Below are positions 46,988-56,349 of a DNA stretch of 64,000 bases, one piece after another (the stretch's first letter is position 1; every line of letters begins with the position of its first letter). The notes beneath the pieces were generated by a model. It saw only the letters and a list, made by a program, of their open reading frames with translations, was not told the DNA's origin and did no database searches. This stretch comes from Nocardia iowensis (lineage in GTDB: Bacteria > Actinomycetota > Actinomycetes > Mycobacteriales > Mycobacteriaceae). Location: assembly GCF_019222765.1 (NCBI RefSeq), contig NZ_CP078145.1:5518001-5582000 (forward strand), written 5' to 3'. A program made the translations under genes and the position numbers.

Positions 46988-47656
46988 TCAATGCGCGGCT
47001 CGGGATATGGGCGAAATGACGAACTGATCGGCCGGCGTGCGCAGCAGGGTGACGCTCACCGCGAGCAGCCAGAGTATGGTCAGCCCGCCCGTGGTTGCCG
47101 TGGTGCCCCAGCCGTTGGCCGCGTAGAAGTTCGCCGGGTCGTTCCCGCAGTACATCGACGGCACGAAAGCCAGGTGGATCGCGGCCAAGCCGAATGCCGA
47201 CCACCTCGTCCACGGTGGTAGCAGGCCGGTGTCGGTAATCGCGAAGGCGAAGGCCACCAAGAACAACGCGATCAGCAATTTCGACAGCGACCCGTAGAGG
47301 ATGTAGGTGCCGGTGACGGCAATGGTGGGGTCGATCGGGTCCGGTGCGGCGATCGCCGCACCGACCTCGAGGCTGGTGGAGATGGCGGCGACCGTGAGCC
47401 ACATCAATCCAGCGGCCGCACTGATCGACCCTATCCAGACCGATTTCGGGCCCGCCGCCCGCACCAGGTGCGGGATGCCGATCATGAATACCACCAGCAG
47501 CATCGTGCCGGTGAGCCCGAACATGCTGCGGGTGAAGATATTCCAGTCCGGCGGTGGGCCGCCGTAGACGAAATAGAGCGGTAGCTCCACGAGCATCAGC
47601 AGCGTGGCGGCCAGGCCTGCCGCGCCGGTGGTGCGTCGGATCACGGTGTTGTCCAT
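46988..47656 (-). CDS. Six-helix membrane protein, unknown function
   Basis: 222 residues with about six membrane helices (AGLAATLLMLVELPLYFVYG, MFGLTGTMLLVVFMIGIP, IGSISAAAGLMWLTVAAIS, KLLIALFLVAFAFAI, WSAFGLAAIHLAFVP, GGLTILWLLAVSVTLL). I do not recognise the family beyond similarity to DUF4386-like proteins. Divergent from the TetR gene with a clear palindromic operator in between, so this gene and probably the AraC gene behind it are the TetR targets. Confidence 0.72.
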   Translation of the reverse strand: MDNTVIRRTTGAAGLAATLLMLVELPLYFVYGGPPPDWNIFTRSMFGLTGTMLLVVFMIGIPHLVRAAGPKSVWIGSISAAAGLMWLTVAAISTSLEVGAAIAAPDPIDPTIAVTGTYILYGSLSKLLIALFLVAFAFAITDTGLLPPWTRWSAFGLAAIHLAFVPSMYCGNDPANFYAANGWGTTATTGGLTILWLLAVSVTLLRTPADQFVISPISRAAH

Positions 47657-47712
47657 CGACTCTCGCTTTCGGTGAAATGGCGCCGATGTGCGGCGTCCAA
47701 GCCGTCGCTAGT

Positions 47713-47731
47713 TAGTATATGCCTTATACTA
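47713..47731. promoter_or_regulatory. TetR operator between membrane protein and TetR genes
   Basis: TAGTATA-TGCCT-TATACTA, perfect 7-5-7 palindrome in an AT-rich patch, centred between the two divergent genes (starts 47656 and 47792). Typical for a TetR regulator that controls itself and its neighbour. Confidence 0.75.
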
Positions 47732-47791
47732 TATGGTGAATGCTAACGTTTCGGCCGTTCGAGCACAAGCGCTGAGGAGGCAAACCGCACC

Positions 47792-48535
47792 ATGGTCGAT
47801 GACAACCCACCGGACGAGTTGGTTCGACTATGGCGACTGCCCACCGCCTCGCGACTGGGCCGCCCGGCCGGACTCGATGTCGACCGTGTCGTCCGCACGG
47901 CGGTCGAACTGGCGGACCGGGGCGGATTGCCGGGTGCGACGCTGCCGAAGATCGCCGAAACGCTCGGCGTCACACCGATGTCGCTCTATCGCCACATCGG
48001 TTCCAAGGAGGAGCTACTCGTCCTCATGACTGATGCGGCCACCGGGTCTCCCCCGGATTTCGCTGCGCCAGTCGATGATTGGCGGTCGGCGCTGCGCGAA
48101 TGGGCCAGCGCGCTCTGGTTGGTCCATCGGCAGCGGCCGTGGCTCGCCCAGCTGCCGATCGCGGGACCGCCCCGGGGGCCCGGCGCGATCGGCTGGATGG
48201 ACGCGGGCTTGCGCGCGCTGCGTCCCACCGGCCTCGACGCGGGCACGAAGGTCGGTGTGGTGATGGTGGTCAGCGGGTATGTGCGGCAAGCCGATCTGTT
48301 GGCGCAGCAGCTCGAACAAGGCAGGCGCGCAACAGGTCTCGATGAATTCCAGACCAACCGCGCCTATGGTCGGCAGCTGGCTCGGCTGGTCGATCCGGAA
48401 CGCTTTCCGGACGCGGCGCAACTCTTCGCTTCCGGCTTGTTCGAATCGGCACCCCCGCCAACGGCCGACCCGGGTCAGGACGATTTCGAGTTCGGGCTGG
48501 AGATCGTGCTGGACGGTGTGGCCGCGACGATCTGA
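47792..48535 (+). CDS. TetR-family regulator
   Basis: 247 residues. HTH region AVELADRGGLPGATLPKIAETLGVTPMSLYRHIGSKEEL (given in part as LPKIAETLGVTPMSLYRHI) and a TetR C-terminal ligand domain resembling TetR_C (tetracycline repressor-like). Its N-terminus has about 20 extra residues before the HTH (LVRLWRLPTASRLGRPAGLD). AGGAGG lies 11 bases before the ATG. It likely binds the 47713 palindrome. Its stop touches the convergent pentapeptide gene. Confidence 0.92.
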   Translation: MVDDNPPDELVRLWRLPTASRLGRPAGLDVDRVVRTAVELADRGGLPGATLPKIAETLGVTPMSLYRHIGSKEELLVLMTDAATGSPPDFAAPVDDWRSALREWASALWLVHRQRPWLAQLPIAGPPRGPGAIGWMDAGLRALRPTGLDAGTKVGVVMVVSGYVRQADLLAQQLEQGRRATGLDEFQTNRAYGRQLARLVDPERFPDAAQLFASGLFESAPPPTADPGQDDFEFGLEIVLDGVAATI

Positions 48536-49183
48536 TCAAGAATTGCGCACCACGAGGCCGAGGTGGCGGGCGAAGGCAGGGGCCAAGTCCATCAATTGAC
48601 CGCTGTCGATCGTCGCGCCACGCAGCGAGTCGAAACCGTCGGTGATGTCGAGGGCGCGGGCGCCGCGGAAGTCGACCTTGGTCAGCTTGACCCGATTCAG
48701 CACCAGGCTCTCCAGGGTCGATCCGGAAAAGGTCACGTTGGTCAGTGCGGCGTCACCGAAATCGCAGTCCCGCAAGACACATTCGACGAACGAGACGTCC
48801 CGCAGCCGGGCGGTGCGGAAGTTGACCGAATCGAGCTTGCAGCCCTCGAACCGCACTCGGCGCAGGCTCGAACCCGCCAGATCCACCCCAGACATGGCTC
48901 CGGCGATCATCTCGCCATCCAGCCACCCCGTGTCGGCGAGTTCGGTCCCCACCCAGCGAACATTGCGCAGCCAGACATCGGTGAACCTGGTGTGCCGCAT
49001 GCTGCCCCGGTTGAACGCGACCGAGGTGAAGGCGCACTCGCTGAAGCGGGCGTTCTGCACGTCGACGTCGTCGCGCTCGCCGCCGTCCACGTGCACGCAG
49101 TCGTAGTCCCCTTCCGGCTCGAGGTCACCCGCCAAAGCCGCGAGATAACGCGCGTAGGACAGGTCTTCGAGCTCGCTTGGCAT
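48536..49183 (-). CDS. Pentapeptide-repeat protein
   Basis: 215 residues with quadrilateral beta-helix repeats of the A(D/N)LXX type, visible as VDVQNARFSECAFTSVAFNR, MSGVDLAGSSLRRVRFEGCK and LRDVSFVECVLRDCDFGDA. About 25 repeats fill residues 45-180. Some family members (Qnr, MfpA) mimic DNA and bind gyrase, but this repeat set is also found in proteins of unknown role. No membrane segment. Abuts the TetR gene tail to tail (one base apart). Confidence 0.85.
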   Translation of the reverse strand: MPSELEDLSYARYLAALAGDLEPEGDYDCVHVDGGERDDVDVQNARFSECAFTSVAFNRGSMRHTRFTDVWLRNVRWVGTELADTGWLDGEMIAGAMSGVDLAGSSLRRVRFEGCKLDSVNFRTARLRDVSFVECVLRDCDFGDAALTNVTFSGSTLESLVLNRVKLTKVDFRGARALDITDGFDSLRGATIDSGQLMDLAPAFARHLGLVVRNS

Positions 49184-49276
49184 GCGGTTGATCCTCCCGG
49201 TGACGGTTCGTGGTGCGACAGCGATCGAGTATTCCGTGCGGCACCGACAGGTTCATTCCGAGGTTGCTCTCCGGGG

Positions 49277-49894
49277 TTACGGGCGCTGATAGTGCAGTGC
49301 GACCGCACTCGTGGCGGGGAAGGTCGTGGCAGCGGCGATGCGCCAGGTCGAGGTGTAGTTGTCCGGCAGCAGTCGCAATCCGCCGCCGAGCGTCACGGGG
49401 ACGATGGTCAGATAGAGATCGTCGATCAGGTCGGCCTTCAGCAAAGCTTGAATGATGCTTGCGCTGTTGAGGACGAGGATGTCGCGACCCGCTGTCTGCT
49501 TGAGTGCGCGGACCTCCGTTTCGAGGTCGGTTCCGATCCTGGCGTTGCGCCATTCGGTCTTGCCGAGATCGGCTTGCTCCAGAGTTCGCGAGAAGACGAC
49601 CTTCTCGACGGTGGCGAGCCAATTGCCGAGGTCGCGGGTGCGGTCCGAGCTGTTCGGGTCGGCGGTCATCGACGGCCAGACCGAGGTGAAACCTTCCCAG
49701 TTGGTCCTGCCGACGATCGCGGTGCTGGCTCCACGCCAGATGCCCTCGTAGTAGATCTCGGTCTGCTCGCTGAGGATGTGTTCCATCGCCCAGCTCATGT
49801 CGTCGTCGGGTCCGGTGCTGCTGTATCCGTCCATCGACACGACAACGTCAGCGGCGACCTTGCGGCTCGCCTTGGTGGGTGCACTCTCCGACAT
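49277..49894 (-). CDS. Dihydrofolate reductase-like (RibD C-terminal) protein
   Basis: 205 residues. DHFR/RibD-C fold with VVSMDGYSSTGPDDDMSWAM, IVGRTNWEGF, VVFSRTLEQADL, ILVLNSASIIQALLKADLID and LTIVPVTLGGGLRLL. Such YyaP-type proteins bind NADPH, but a physiological substrate is usually not known. The ATG at 49894 has GGAG eight bases upstream. Monocistronic, divergent from the serine hydrolase. Confidence 0.85.
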   Translation of the reverse strand: MSESAPTKASRKVAADVVVSMDGYSSTGPDDDMSWAMEHILSEQTEIYYEGIWRGASTAIVGRTNWEGFTSVWPSMTADPNSSDRTRDLGNWLATVEKVVFSRTLEQADLGKTEWRNARIGTDLETEVRALKQTAGRDILVLNSASIIQALLKADLIDDLYLTIVPVTLGGGLRLLPDNYTSTWRIAAATTFPATSAVALHYQRP

Positions 49895-50117
49895 GCGACT
49901 TCTCCGTTCGATCGTTGCTGCTTTCCTTGGTAGACCGACCGTATAGCTCGAATTCATCGGTGCCGCATGGAATATCGGGCATATCGACGCGGAACGGCGT
50001 TCGGGGCGGCACGGATCAAACGCATGTTCCCGGACATCGGCTTCGGAGCGGGTCGACCGGGTCGTGCGCGCCGAGGTCACAGGTGGGCCGGTGGTGCGCC
50101 GTGACATGCTGGGCGGC

Positions 50118-51284
50118 ATGCGGATCGATGGAACGGTGGCTCCCGGGTACGAGGCGGTTCGGGCCGCGTTTGCCGCGAATTTTGCTGATCAGGGTGATAT
50201 CGGGGCTGCCGTGTGCATATATCGGGACGGGCAACCGGTGGTCGACCTGTGGGGTGGGCTCGCCGACCCCGACACGGGGAAACCGTGGGAGCGCGACACT
50301 CTGCAATTGGTTTACTCCGCGACCAAAGGGGTGGTGGCGTCCGCGGCCCATCTGCTGGTCCAGCGCGGGCAACTCGAGCTGGACGCGCCGGTCGCGCGGT
50401 ACTGGCCCGAGTTCGCGGCCGCGGGCAAGGCCGAGATTCCGGTGCGCTGGTTGCTGACTCATCAGGCCGGTCTCGCCGCGCTCGACAAGCCGGTGCCGCT
50501 CGCCGACGCGCTGGCCTGGACACCGATGGTCGACGCGTTGGCCGCGCAAGCGCCGAACTGGCTACCGGGTACCGACCACGGCTACCACGGCCGCACCTTT
50601 GGCTGGCTCGTCGGCGAGGTGATCCGCCGGATTACCGGGCACACCGTGGGGCAGTTCGTTGCCGAGGAAATCGCGGGGCCCTACGCCGTCGATTTCTTCA
50701 TCGGTCTGCCACCTGCCGAACAGCACCGCGTCAGCCGGTTGGTCTTCGCGCCGAAACCGGATCTCGAGTCGATGCCGGACGAACTCATCCCGGAGCAGAT
50801 CCGACCGATGGTTGCCGCGATGCGTGATCCGGAATCGCTGACCAACCGCGCCTTCCAGATCACCGACCCACCCGACATCGACTTCAACTCCCCCACCGTT
50901 CAAGCCGCGGAGATTCCCGCGAGCAACGGCATCGGCACCGCCCGCGGCCTGGCCCGCCTGTACGCCTCGCTCATCGGCGAGGTCGACGGCCGCCGCCTGC
51001 TCACCCCGGAAACCCTCGCCGACGCCATCCGCGAACAAACCAGCGGCATCGACCGGGTGATCATGCTCCCCGACCGGTACGCCACCGGTTATATGCTGCC
51101 GATCGCCGACCTGACCCTCGGCGGCCCAGACTCCTTCGGCCACCCCGGCCGTGGCGGCTCCCTCGCCTATGCCGACCCCACCCGCAACCTCGCTTTCGCC
51201 TACGTCACCAACCACATAGTCGAAGGCGCTCTGGACCTACGCGCCCGCAACCTGGTCGACGCCCTCGACACGGGCGTCGAGTAA
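50118..51284 (+). CDS. Beta-lactamase-fold serine hydrolase (EstB-like)
   Basis: 388 residues. Class-C beta-lactamase/EstB-like fold with the SxxK motif SATK (in LVYSATKGVVAS), a Tyr in the second-motif position (GTDHGYHGRTFG) and HPGRGGS in place of KTG (SFGHPGRGGSLAYAD). It should be an esterase or amidase and not a true beta-lactamase. No clear signal peptide, so intracellular. Start: ATG 50118 preferred; ATG 50106 also possible. Monocistronic. Confidence 0.87.
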   Translation: MRIDGTVAPGYEAVRAAFAANFADQGDIGAAVCIYRDGQPVVDLWGGLADPDTGKPWERDTLQLVYSATKGVVASAAHLLVQRGQLELDAPVARYWPEFAAAGKAEIPVRWLLTHQAGLAALDKPVPLADALAWTPMVDALAAQAPNWLPGTDHGYHGRTFGWLVGEVIRRITGHTVGQFVAEEIAGPYAVDFFIGLPPAEQHRVSRLVFAPKPDLESMPDELIPEQIRPMVAAMRDPESLTNRAFQITDPPDIDFNSPTVQAAEIPASNGIGTARGLARLYASLIGEVDGRRLLTPETLADAIREQTSGIDRVIMLPDRYATGYMLPIADLTLGGPDSFGHPGRGGSLAYADPTRNLAFAYVTNHIVEGALDLRARNLVDALDTGVE

Positions 51285-51326
51285 CCATGCACCAGTGGAC
51301 GTCTCGCCCCAACGAAGCAACGGCGG

Positions 51327-54300
51327 TCAGCGGAGCGTGGTGATCCAGCGGCGGGTGTGCGCGGGGTCGATCACGTCGTCCAGTTCGAGGACAGTGGCGG
51401 CGGTGAGCGCTTTCCCGTTGGCGTAGGCGAGGGCGACCAGGTTGTCGAAGGCTTCCTGGCGTGCGACCGGATCTTCGATGGCTGCCAGTTCCTTGGCAAA
51501 GCCCAGGCGGACCGCACCTTCCAGGCCCATCCCGCCGATTTCACCGGTAGGCCAGGCGATGACGAAGCGGGGAGCACGGAAGGAGCCCGCGGCCATGGCT
51601 TGGGCGCCGAGGCCGTAGCCCTTGCGCAGGATGATGGTGCCCCACGGGACGGACAGGGCGGCCGCGTCGATGAAGAGGCGGCTGAACTTGGTGACGGTGG
51701 CGTCCTTTTCCGCCTCCGGACCGACCATGAAACCCGGTGTGTCGCACAGAGACACGATGGGTAGACCATTGGCGTCGCAGAGGCGCAGGAAGCTGCTGAG
51801 TTTGTCGGCGGCGGGGGCATCGATGGCGCCGCCGAGATGATGACAGTTGTTGGCGATGAGGCCGTAGGGACGACCTTCGACACGGATCAGGGCGGTGACG
51901 ATGCCGACCGCCCAGTCGCGGCGCAGCTCGAGCACCGAATCGAGATCGGCGACGGCCTCGATGGCGGTGCGGATGTCGAACGCGTGCAGCCGATTCTCCG
52001 GGACAACGTGGCGCGACAGGCGTGGATCCGGGGCACTCCAATCATCCACTGGCCCTTGGAAGTAGGCGAGAGAGCGTTGGGCAACGCGAACGGCTTCGGC
52101 TTCGTCGGCGGCCACGATGTGCACGACACCGTTGCGGCGCTGCACGTCGATCGGGCCGATGTCCTCAGGGGCGTAGACGCCGAGCCCACCGCCTTCGATC
52201 ATGGCGGGACCGCCCATGCCGATATTCGCGTCGGGGGTGGCGATCACGACGTCGCACATGCCGAGCAGGGCGGCGTTGCCCGCGAAGCAGCGGCCGGAGA
52301 CGATGCCGACCAACGGGACTCGGCCGGACAACGCACCCATGGCGCGGAAGGTGGTGACGTCGAGGCCGGAGATGCCGCTGTAGTCGGTGTCGCCGGGGCG
52401 GCCGCCGCCGCCCTCGGTGAAGAAGACCACCGGAAGCTGTTGTTCGCGGGCCAGTTCGAGCATGCGGTCGGTCTTGACGTGATTACGCATGCCCTGGGTG
52501 CCCGCCAAAACCGTGTAGTCATAGGACATTACGACTACCCGGCCACGGTCGGCGCCGAAGCGGTCGGCGTTGATGGTGGCGACTCCGCCGATCAAGCCGT
52601 CGGCCGGGGTGTTGGCGATCAGGTCCTCTTGGCTGCGGCGCAGTCGTTGTGCGGCGACCGCCAGTGCGCCGTATTCGATGAAGCTGTCGTCGTCGACCAG
52701 GTCGGCGATGTTCTCGCGGGCGGTGCGCCTGCCGAGCCGGTGGCGTTTGGCGACGGCGGTGGGGCGGGATTCGTCGAGACCGATGCGATGGCGGTCGCGC
52801 ACCTCGGCGAGGTCGGGGCGGACGACGTCGAGGTCGATTGCCATGACGTCGGGGACCAGTCCGTCGTGGTCGGCCTCGGTCCACACCAGCAGAGGTGCAT
52901 GCGGATCCACCGTGTCACCAGGTGCCGCGACGTGCCGTCGGATACGCAGCGGTTGTTCGGCACGCAGCACGTGCTGCATCTTCATCGCTTCCAGGACAGC
53001 GACCTCGGCACCTGCCGCGACGACGGTGCCCGGTTCGACCAGGCTGACCACCGTGCCACCCATGGGTGACCGCAGTGCTTGTTCATCGTCTTGCAGGACA
53101 ACGGACTCCGCGATGACGGCGTCGGCAGGCTGCTCCAGGTGCGGAGCAGGCACATAATCAATTGCCCGAGTGACGATTTCGTTCAGATTCTGTTCGAACC
53201 ACGAGGTCGATACGGTGGTGCCGCCCGAGAGTCCATCGATAACCGCCCGCAGCAACGCCGCGTTCGTATCGACGCCGACCACCACGGTTTCGGCCAACGC
53301 ATCCGAACAACGGCGCAGGGCCGCCCCATACGACGGCGCGTGGGTGATCACTTTCGCCAGCAGCGAATCGAACTGTGCCCCTTGCCGCATCCCGGTGTAC
53401 GCGGCGGTGTCGACCCGCACGCCCACGCCGGTCGGCGCGGCGAACTGTGCGACAGTCCCGGTACTCGGCAGCACATCGCCACTCGCGGTGACGATTTCGG
53501 CGTTCACCCGCGCCTGCACGGCATGGCCACGCGGTGCACCGGCGGGAAGATCGAGGTCCGCGAGAGTGCACCCGCGCGCCAGATCCAGCTGGATGGCCAC
53601 GAGGTCGACGCCCATCACCGCCTCGGTGACCGTGTGCTCGACTTGCAAACGCGGATTCACCTCCAGGAACCAGGCATCCTCGGCACGCACCAGGAACTCG
53701 ACGGTGATCACGCCGCGACAGCCGACCGACTCGGCAAGCCGAACAGCATCGGCATGTAGCCGGTCCCGCAGCGCCGCAGCAAGATTCGGCGCGGGTGCCA
53801 CCTCGATCAATTTCTGGTGCCGCCGCTGCACACTGCAATCCCGGTCGCCGACGGCAACCGCACGCACGCCGTCCGCGACCACCTGCACCTCGATGTGCCG
53901 CGCATCGGCCACCAACGCTTCGCCATACACCGTGTCATCGCCGAACCCCGCCAGTGCCTCCGCCCGACAACGCGCATACGCCTCCCCCAGCGCCTCCGGG
54001 TCCCGCACCACCCGCATTCCACGCCCACCGCCCCCAGCCGCGGCCTTCACCATCACCCCATCCGGATGCGCGGCAAGCAGTCCGGCGATCTCGGCCACCT
54101 CCGCGCCCGCCGACGTCGCCGCCAACACCCGCACCCCGGCCCGCTCCGCCGCCGCACGGGCGGCAACCTTGTCACCGAATGTCCGCAGCACCTCCGGCCC
54201 CGGCCCCACGAATACCAGCTGAGCCGCGGCACAGGCGGAAGCGAGATCCGCACTCTCACTGAGGAACCCATACCCCGGATGCACCAACGCCCCCGCCCCG

Positions 54301-54509
54301 GCCTTACCCGCCGCCGCGACGACCGCGTTCACATCCAGATACGCGGCAGCACCAACTCCGGGAAGCTGGACAACATCATCCGCCAGCCGAACATGCAGTG
54401 CATCCCGCTCCTCAGCAGTACACACCGCCAACGTCCCCCACCCCCGCTCCCGAACCGCCCGCAAAACCCGAACCGCCACCTCACCCCGGTTCACCACAAC
54501 CACGCGCAT
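51327..54509 (-). CDS. Single-chain acyl-CoA carboxylase (BC-BCCP-CT fusion)
   Basis: 1060 residues joining three activities. Biotin carboxylase (1-445): VVVNRGEVAVRVLRAVRERG, KAAAGGGGRGMRVV ATP grasp, EVNPRLQVEHTVTEAV. Biotin carrier (475-545): Lys510 in LEAMKMQHVL. Carboxyltransferase (575-1060): GGVATINADRFGADRGRVVV, SGRCFAGNAALLGMCDVVIA, SLCDTPGFMVGPEAEKDATV, MGLEGAVRLGFAKEL. This resembles single-chain long-chain acyl-CoA carboxylases of mycobacteria. The acyl specificity is unknown. ATG 54509 is chosen, with family sequence starting there; the frame upstream is less typical. Next to an EthA-like monooxygenase on the same strand. Confidence 0.88.
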   Translation of the reverse strand: MRVVVVNRGEVAVRVLRAVRERGWGTLAVCTAEERDALHVRLADDVVQLPGVGAAAYLDVNAVVAAAGKAGAGALVHPGYGFLSESADLASACAAAQLVFVGPGPEVLRTFGDKVAARAAAERAGVRVLAATSAGAEVAEIAGLLAAHPDGVMVKAAAGGGGRGMRVVRDPEALGEAYARCRAEALAGFGDDTVYGEALVADARHIEVQVVADGVRAVAVGDRDCSVQRRHQKLIEVAPAPNLAAALRDRLHADAVRLAESVGCRGVITVEFLVRAEDAWFLEVNPRLQVEHTVTEAVMGVDLVAIQLDLARGCTLADLDLPAGAPRGHAVQARVNAEIVTASGDVLPSTGTVAQFAAPTGVGVRVDTAAYTGMRQGAQFDSLLAKVITHAPSYGAALRRCSDALAETVVVGVDTNAALLRAVIDGLSGGTTVSTSWFEQNLNEIVTRAIDYVPAPHLEQPADAVIAESVVLQDDEQALRSPMGGTVVSLVEPGTVVAAGAEVAVLEAMKMQHVLRAEQPLRIRRHVAAPGDTVDPHAPLLVWTEADHDGLVPDVMAIDLDVVRPDLAEVRDRHRIGLDESRPTAVAKRHRLGRRTARENIADLVDDDSFIEYGALAVAAQRLRRSQEDLIANTPADGLIGGVATINADRFGADRGRVVVMSYDYTVLAGTQGMRNHVKTDRMLELAREQQLPVVFFTEGGGGRPGDTDYSGISGLDVTTFRAMGALSGRVPLVGIVSGRCFAGNAALLGMCDVVIATPDANIGMGGPAMIEGGGLGVYAPEDIGPIDVQRRNGVVHIVAADEAEAVRVAQRSLAYFQGPVDDWSAPDPRLSRHVVPENRLHAFDIRTAIEAVADLDSVLELRRDWAVGIVTALIRVEGRPYGLIANNCHHLGGAIDAPAADKLSSFLRLCDANGLPIVSLCDTPGFMVGPEAEKDATVTKFSRLFIDAAALSVPWGTIILRKGYGLGAQAMAAGSFRAPRFVIAWPTGEIGGMGLEGAVRLGFAKELAAIEDPVARQEAFDNLVALAYANGKALTAATVLELDDVIDPAHTRRWITTLR

Positions 54510-54602
54510 CCAGCCAGTCTCCCGCACCGCCGTGCGCGGGCCGAACGGGACATCGCTGAGCGAAACGCCGGGCGACCCCTCCACCATGTCCCGCTGGACG
54601 GG

Positions 54603-56111
54603 TCAGGCGGTTCGGGTGGCCTGCAGGGGGCGGGTGGTATCGGCGGCGGTGGTGGGCGTGGTGAAGGTGAGGACGCCGTCTTCGATGGGGCCCTTGCGGA
54701 GCATTTTGCGGTCGCGGAAGTAGTTGTTGATGACCTTCCAGGGGCCGCGGGTGCCTTGGCGGGGCATGATGGCGTCGCCGCGTTGGATGTAGCCGGAGGT
54801 CAGGGCGCCGCCCATGACGGAGTCGGGTGAGCGGTCGCCTTCCTCGGCGACGGCGACCATGCGGGTGTAGCCGTGCGTCTTCATGTGGTTGAGGATTCGG
54901 CAGAAGTATTCGGCGGCGAGGTCTGCCTTCAGCGTCCAGGAGGCATTCGTGTAGCCGAGCACCATCAGGGCGTTGGGGACGCCGTCGAGCAGGGCGCCCT
55001 TGTAGACGACGCGGTCGCGGGTGACCACCGGTTCGCCGTCCAGCTCGAGGGTGGCGCCGCCGAGCATCTGCACGCGCAGGCCGGTCGCGCTGATCACGAT
55101 GTCGGCGGGTAGTTCCTCGCCGGAGGCCAGGCGGATGCCGGTCTCGGTGAAGGTGTCGATGCGGTCGGTGACGATGGACGCCTTGCCGCTGCGCAGCACC
55201 TTGAAAAGGTCACCGTTCGGCACGACACACAGTCGCTGGTCCCAGGGGTTGTAGGACGGCGTGAAGTGCCGCATGTCGATGTCCTTGCCGAGCTGCATCC
55301 GCACCGCGCCGAGCAGCAGCTTGCGGGCCGCATCGGGGTTGGTGCGGGACAGCTGAAAACTGGCGCGCTGCAACGCGATATTGCGCGCACGACCGGCCCG
55401 GTAGGCCAGCTTCGCTGGCACCCTGGCCAGCTTCATGCCGACCGCGACCGGATCGTCGGCGGGCAGTGCGGTGATGTAGGTCGGCGACCGCTGCAGCATG
55501 GTGACGTGCGCGGCGTCCTCGCTCATCGCGGGAATCAAGGTGATCGCGGTGGCTCCACTGCCGATCACGACCACCCGCTTGCCGCGGTAGTAGAGATTTT
55601 CCGGCCAGTGCTGCGGGTGCACGATCTGCCCGCCGAAATCGGCCTCGCCGGGGAATTCCGGCCGGTAGCCATTGTCGTAGTCGTAGTAGCCGGTGCAGCC
55701 GACCAGGAAGTTGCTGGTGAAGGTCTCGGTGGCGCCGGTCTGCTCGTCGAGCGCCTCGACGGTCCAGATTTCTGCCGCGCTGGACCAGCGGGCGGTGGTG
55801 ACCTTGCGGCCGAAGTGGATGTGCTGGGTGACGCCGTATTCGTTGGCCGTGTCCTCGACGTACTGGCGAATATGCGGGCCGTCGGCGAGCACCTTGGTGC
55901 CGACCCACGGGCGGAAGCCGTAGCCGAAGGTGTACATGTCCGAGTCGGACCGTATGCCGGGGTAACGGAAAAGGTCCCAGGTGCCGCCGATGGCGGTGCG
56001 CCGCTCCAGGATCGCGTAGCTGCGCCCGGTCTGCTCGCGGGTGAGGTGACAGGCCATACCGATTCCGGATAGCCCGGCGCCGATGATCAGTACGTCGACA
56101 TGCCGCGTCAT
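54603..56111 (-). CDS. EthA-like Baeyer-Villiger/flavin-containing monooxygenase
   Basis: 502 residues. FAD motif LIIGAGLSGIGMACHL (9-23), WDLFRYPGIRSDSDMYTFGY, Baeyer-Villiger fingerprint FGGQIVHPQHWP (159-170), NADPH motif VIGSGATAITLIP (183-195), and LPADIVISATG. Strong overall likeness to mycobacterial EthA, which activates ethionamide, in residues such as YNPWDQRLCVVPNGDLFKV. It should insert oxygen into ketones or oxidise thioamides. ATG 56111. Upstream there are two GGTTACGT repeats. No EthR gene is next to it. Confidence 0.9.
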   Translation of the reverse strand: MTRHVDVLIIGAGLSGIGMACHLTREQTGRSYAILERRTAIGGTWDLFRYPGIRSDSDMYTFGYGFRPWVGTKVLADGPHIRQYVEDTANEYGVTQHIHFGRKVTTARWSSAAEIWTVEALDEQTGATETFTSNFLVGCTGYYDYDNGYRPEFPGEADFGGQIVHPQHWPENLYYRGKRVVVIGSGATAITLIPAMSEDAAHVTMLQRSPTYITALPADDPVAVGMKLARVPAKLAYRAGRARNIALQRASFQLSRTNPDAARKLLLGAVRMQLGKDIDMRHFTPSYNPWDQRLCVVPNGDLFKVLRSGKASIVTDRIDTFTETGIRLASGEELPADIVISATGLRVQMLGGATLELDGEPVVTRDRVVYKGALLDGVPNALMVLGYTNASWTLKADLAAEYFCRILNHMKTHGYTRMVAVAEEGDRSPDSVMGGALTSGYIQRGDAIMPRQGTRGPWKVINNYFRDRKMLRKGPIEDGVLTFTTPTTAADTTRPLQATRTA

Positions 56112-56349
56112 TGAGGAACTCGTTTCGTCTGGTCACGCCTCGATCACCTTCGATCGAGAGCTTCCGTCGAGGTTACGTGTTATTCCAGGTTACGTCTAGT
56201 CGGGTTTGCTCACATCATGCTGGACGGCGACGCCCAATTAAAACCGCACTGGTTCCAAACGGTGACTCCCGCGGCCCGCGCGCACACCATGGATAACTGC
56301 GGCGCACTCAGCGGCGCCCGCGGATCTTGTCCCCTACCTGAGGTGTTGC
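56112..56349. other. Divergent region between EthA-like gene and ssu operon
   Basis: No gene is called. It holds a 7-bp hairpin CTCGATC/GATCGAG (56139-56158), the GGTTACGT repeats and a 45-codon-plus plus-strand frame from ATG 56217 that runs out of phase into ssuC. The latter has Cys codons but no standard sulfur-leader pattern. No ribosome-site match to a riboswitch was recognised. Confidence 0.35.
56171..56195. promoter_or_regulatory. Direct repeat GGTTACGT x2 upstream of EthA-like gene
   Basis: GGTTACGT at 56171-56178 and 56188-56195, 17 bases apart. The same octamer occurs once at 6189-6196 before the acyl ligase gene. It could be an operator for a TetR-like (EthR-like) or OmpR-like regulator. 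Confidence 0.4.

Noticed and set aside
50118..51284. True beta-lactamase
   Set aside because: SxxK is present but the third motif is HPG and not KTG, and there is no signal peptide; EstB-like hydrolase is more likely.
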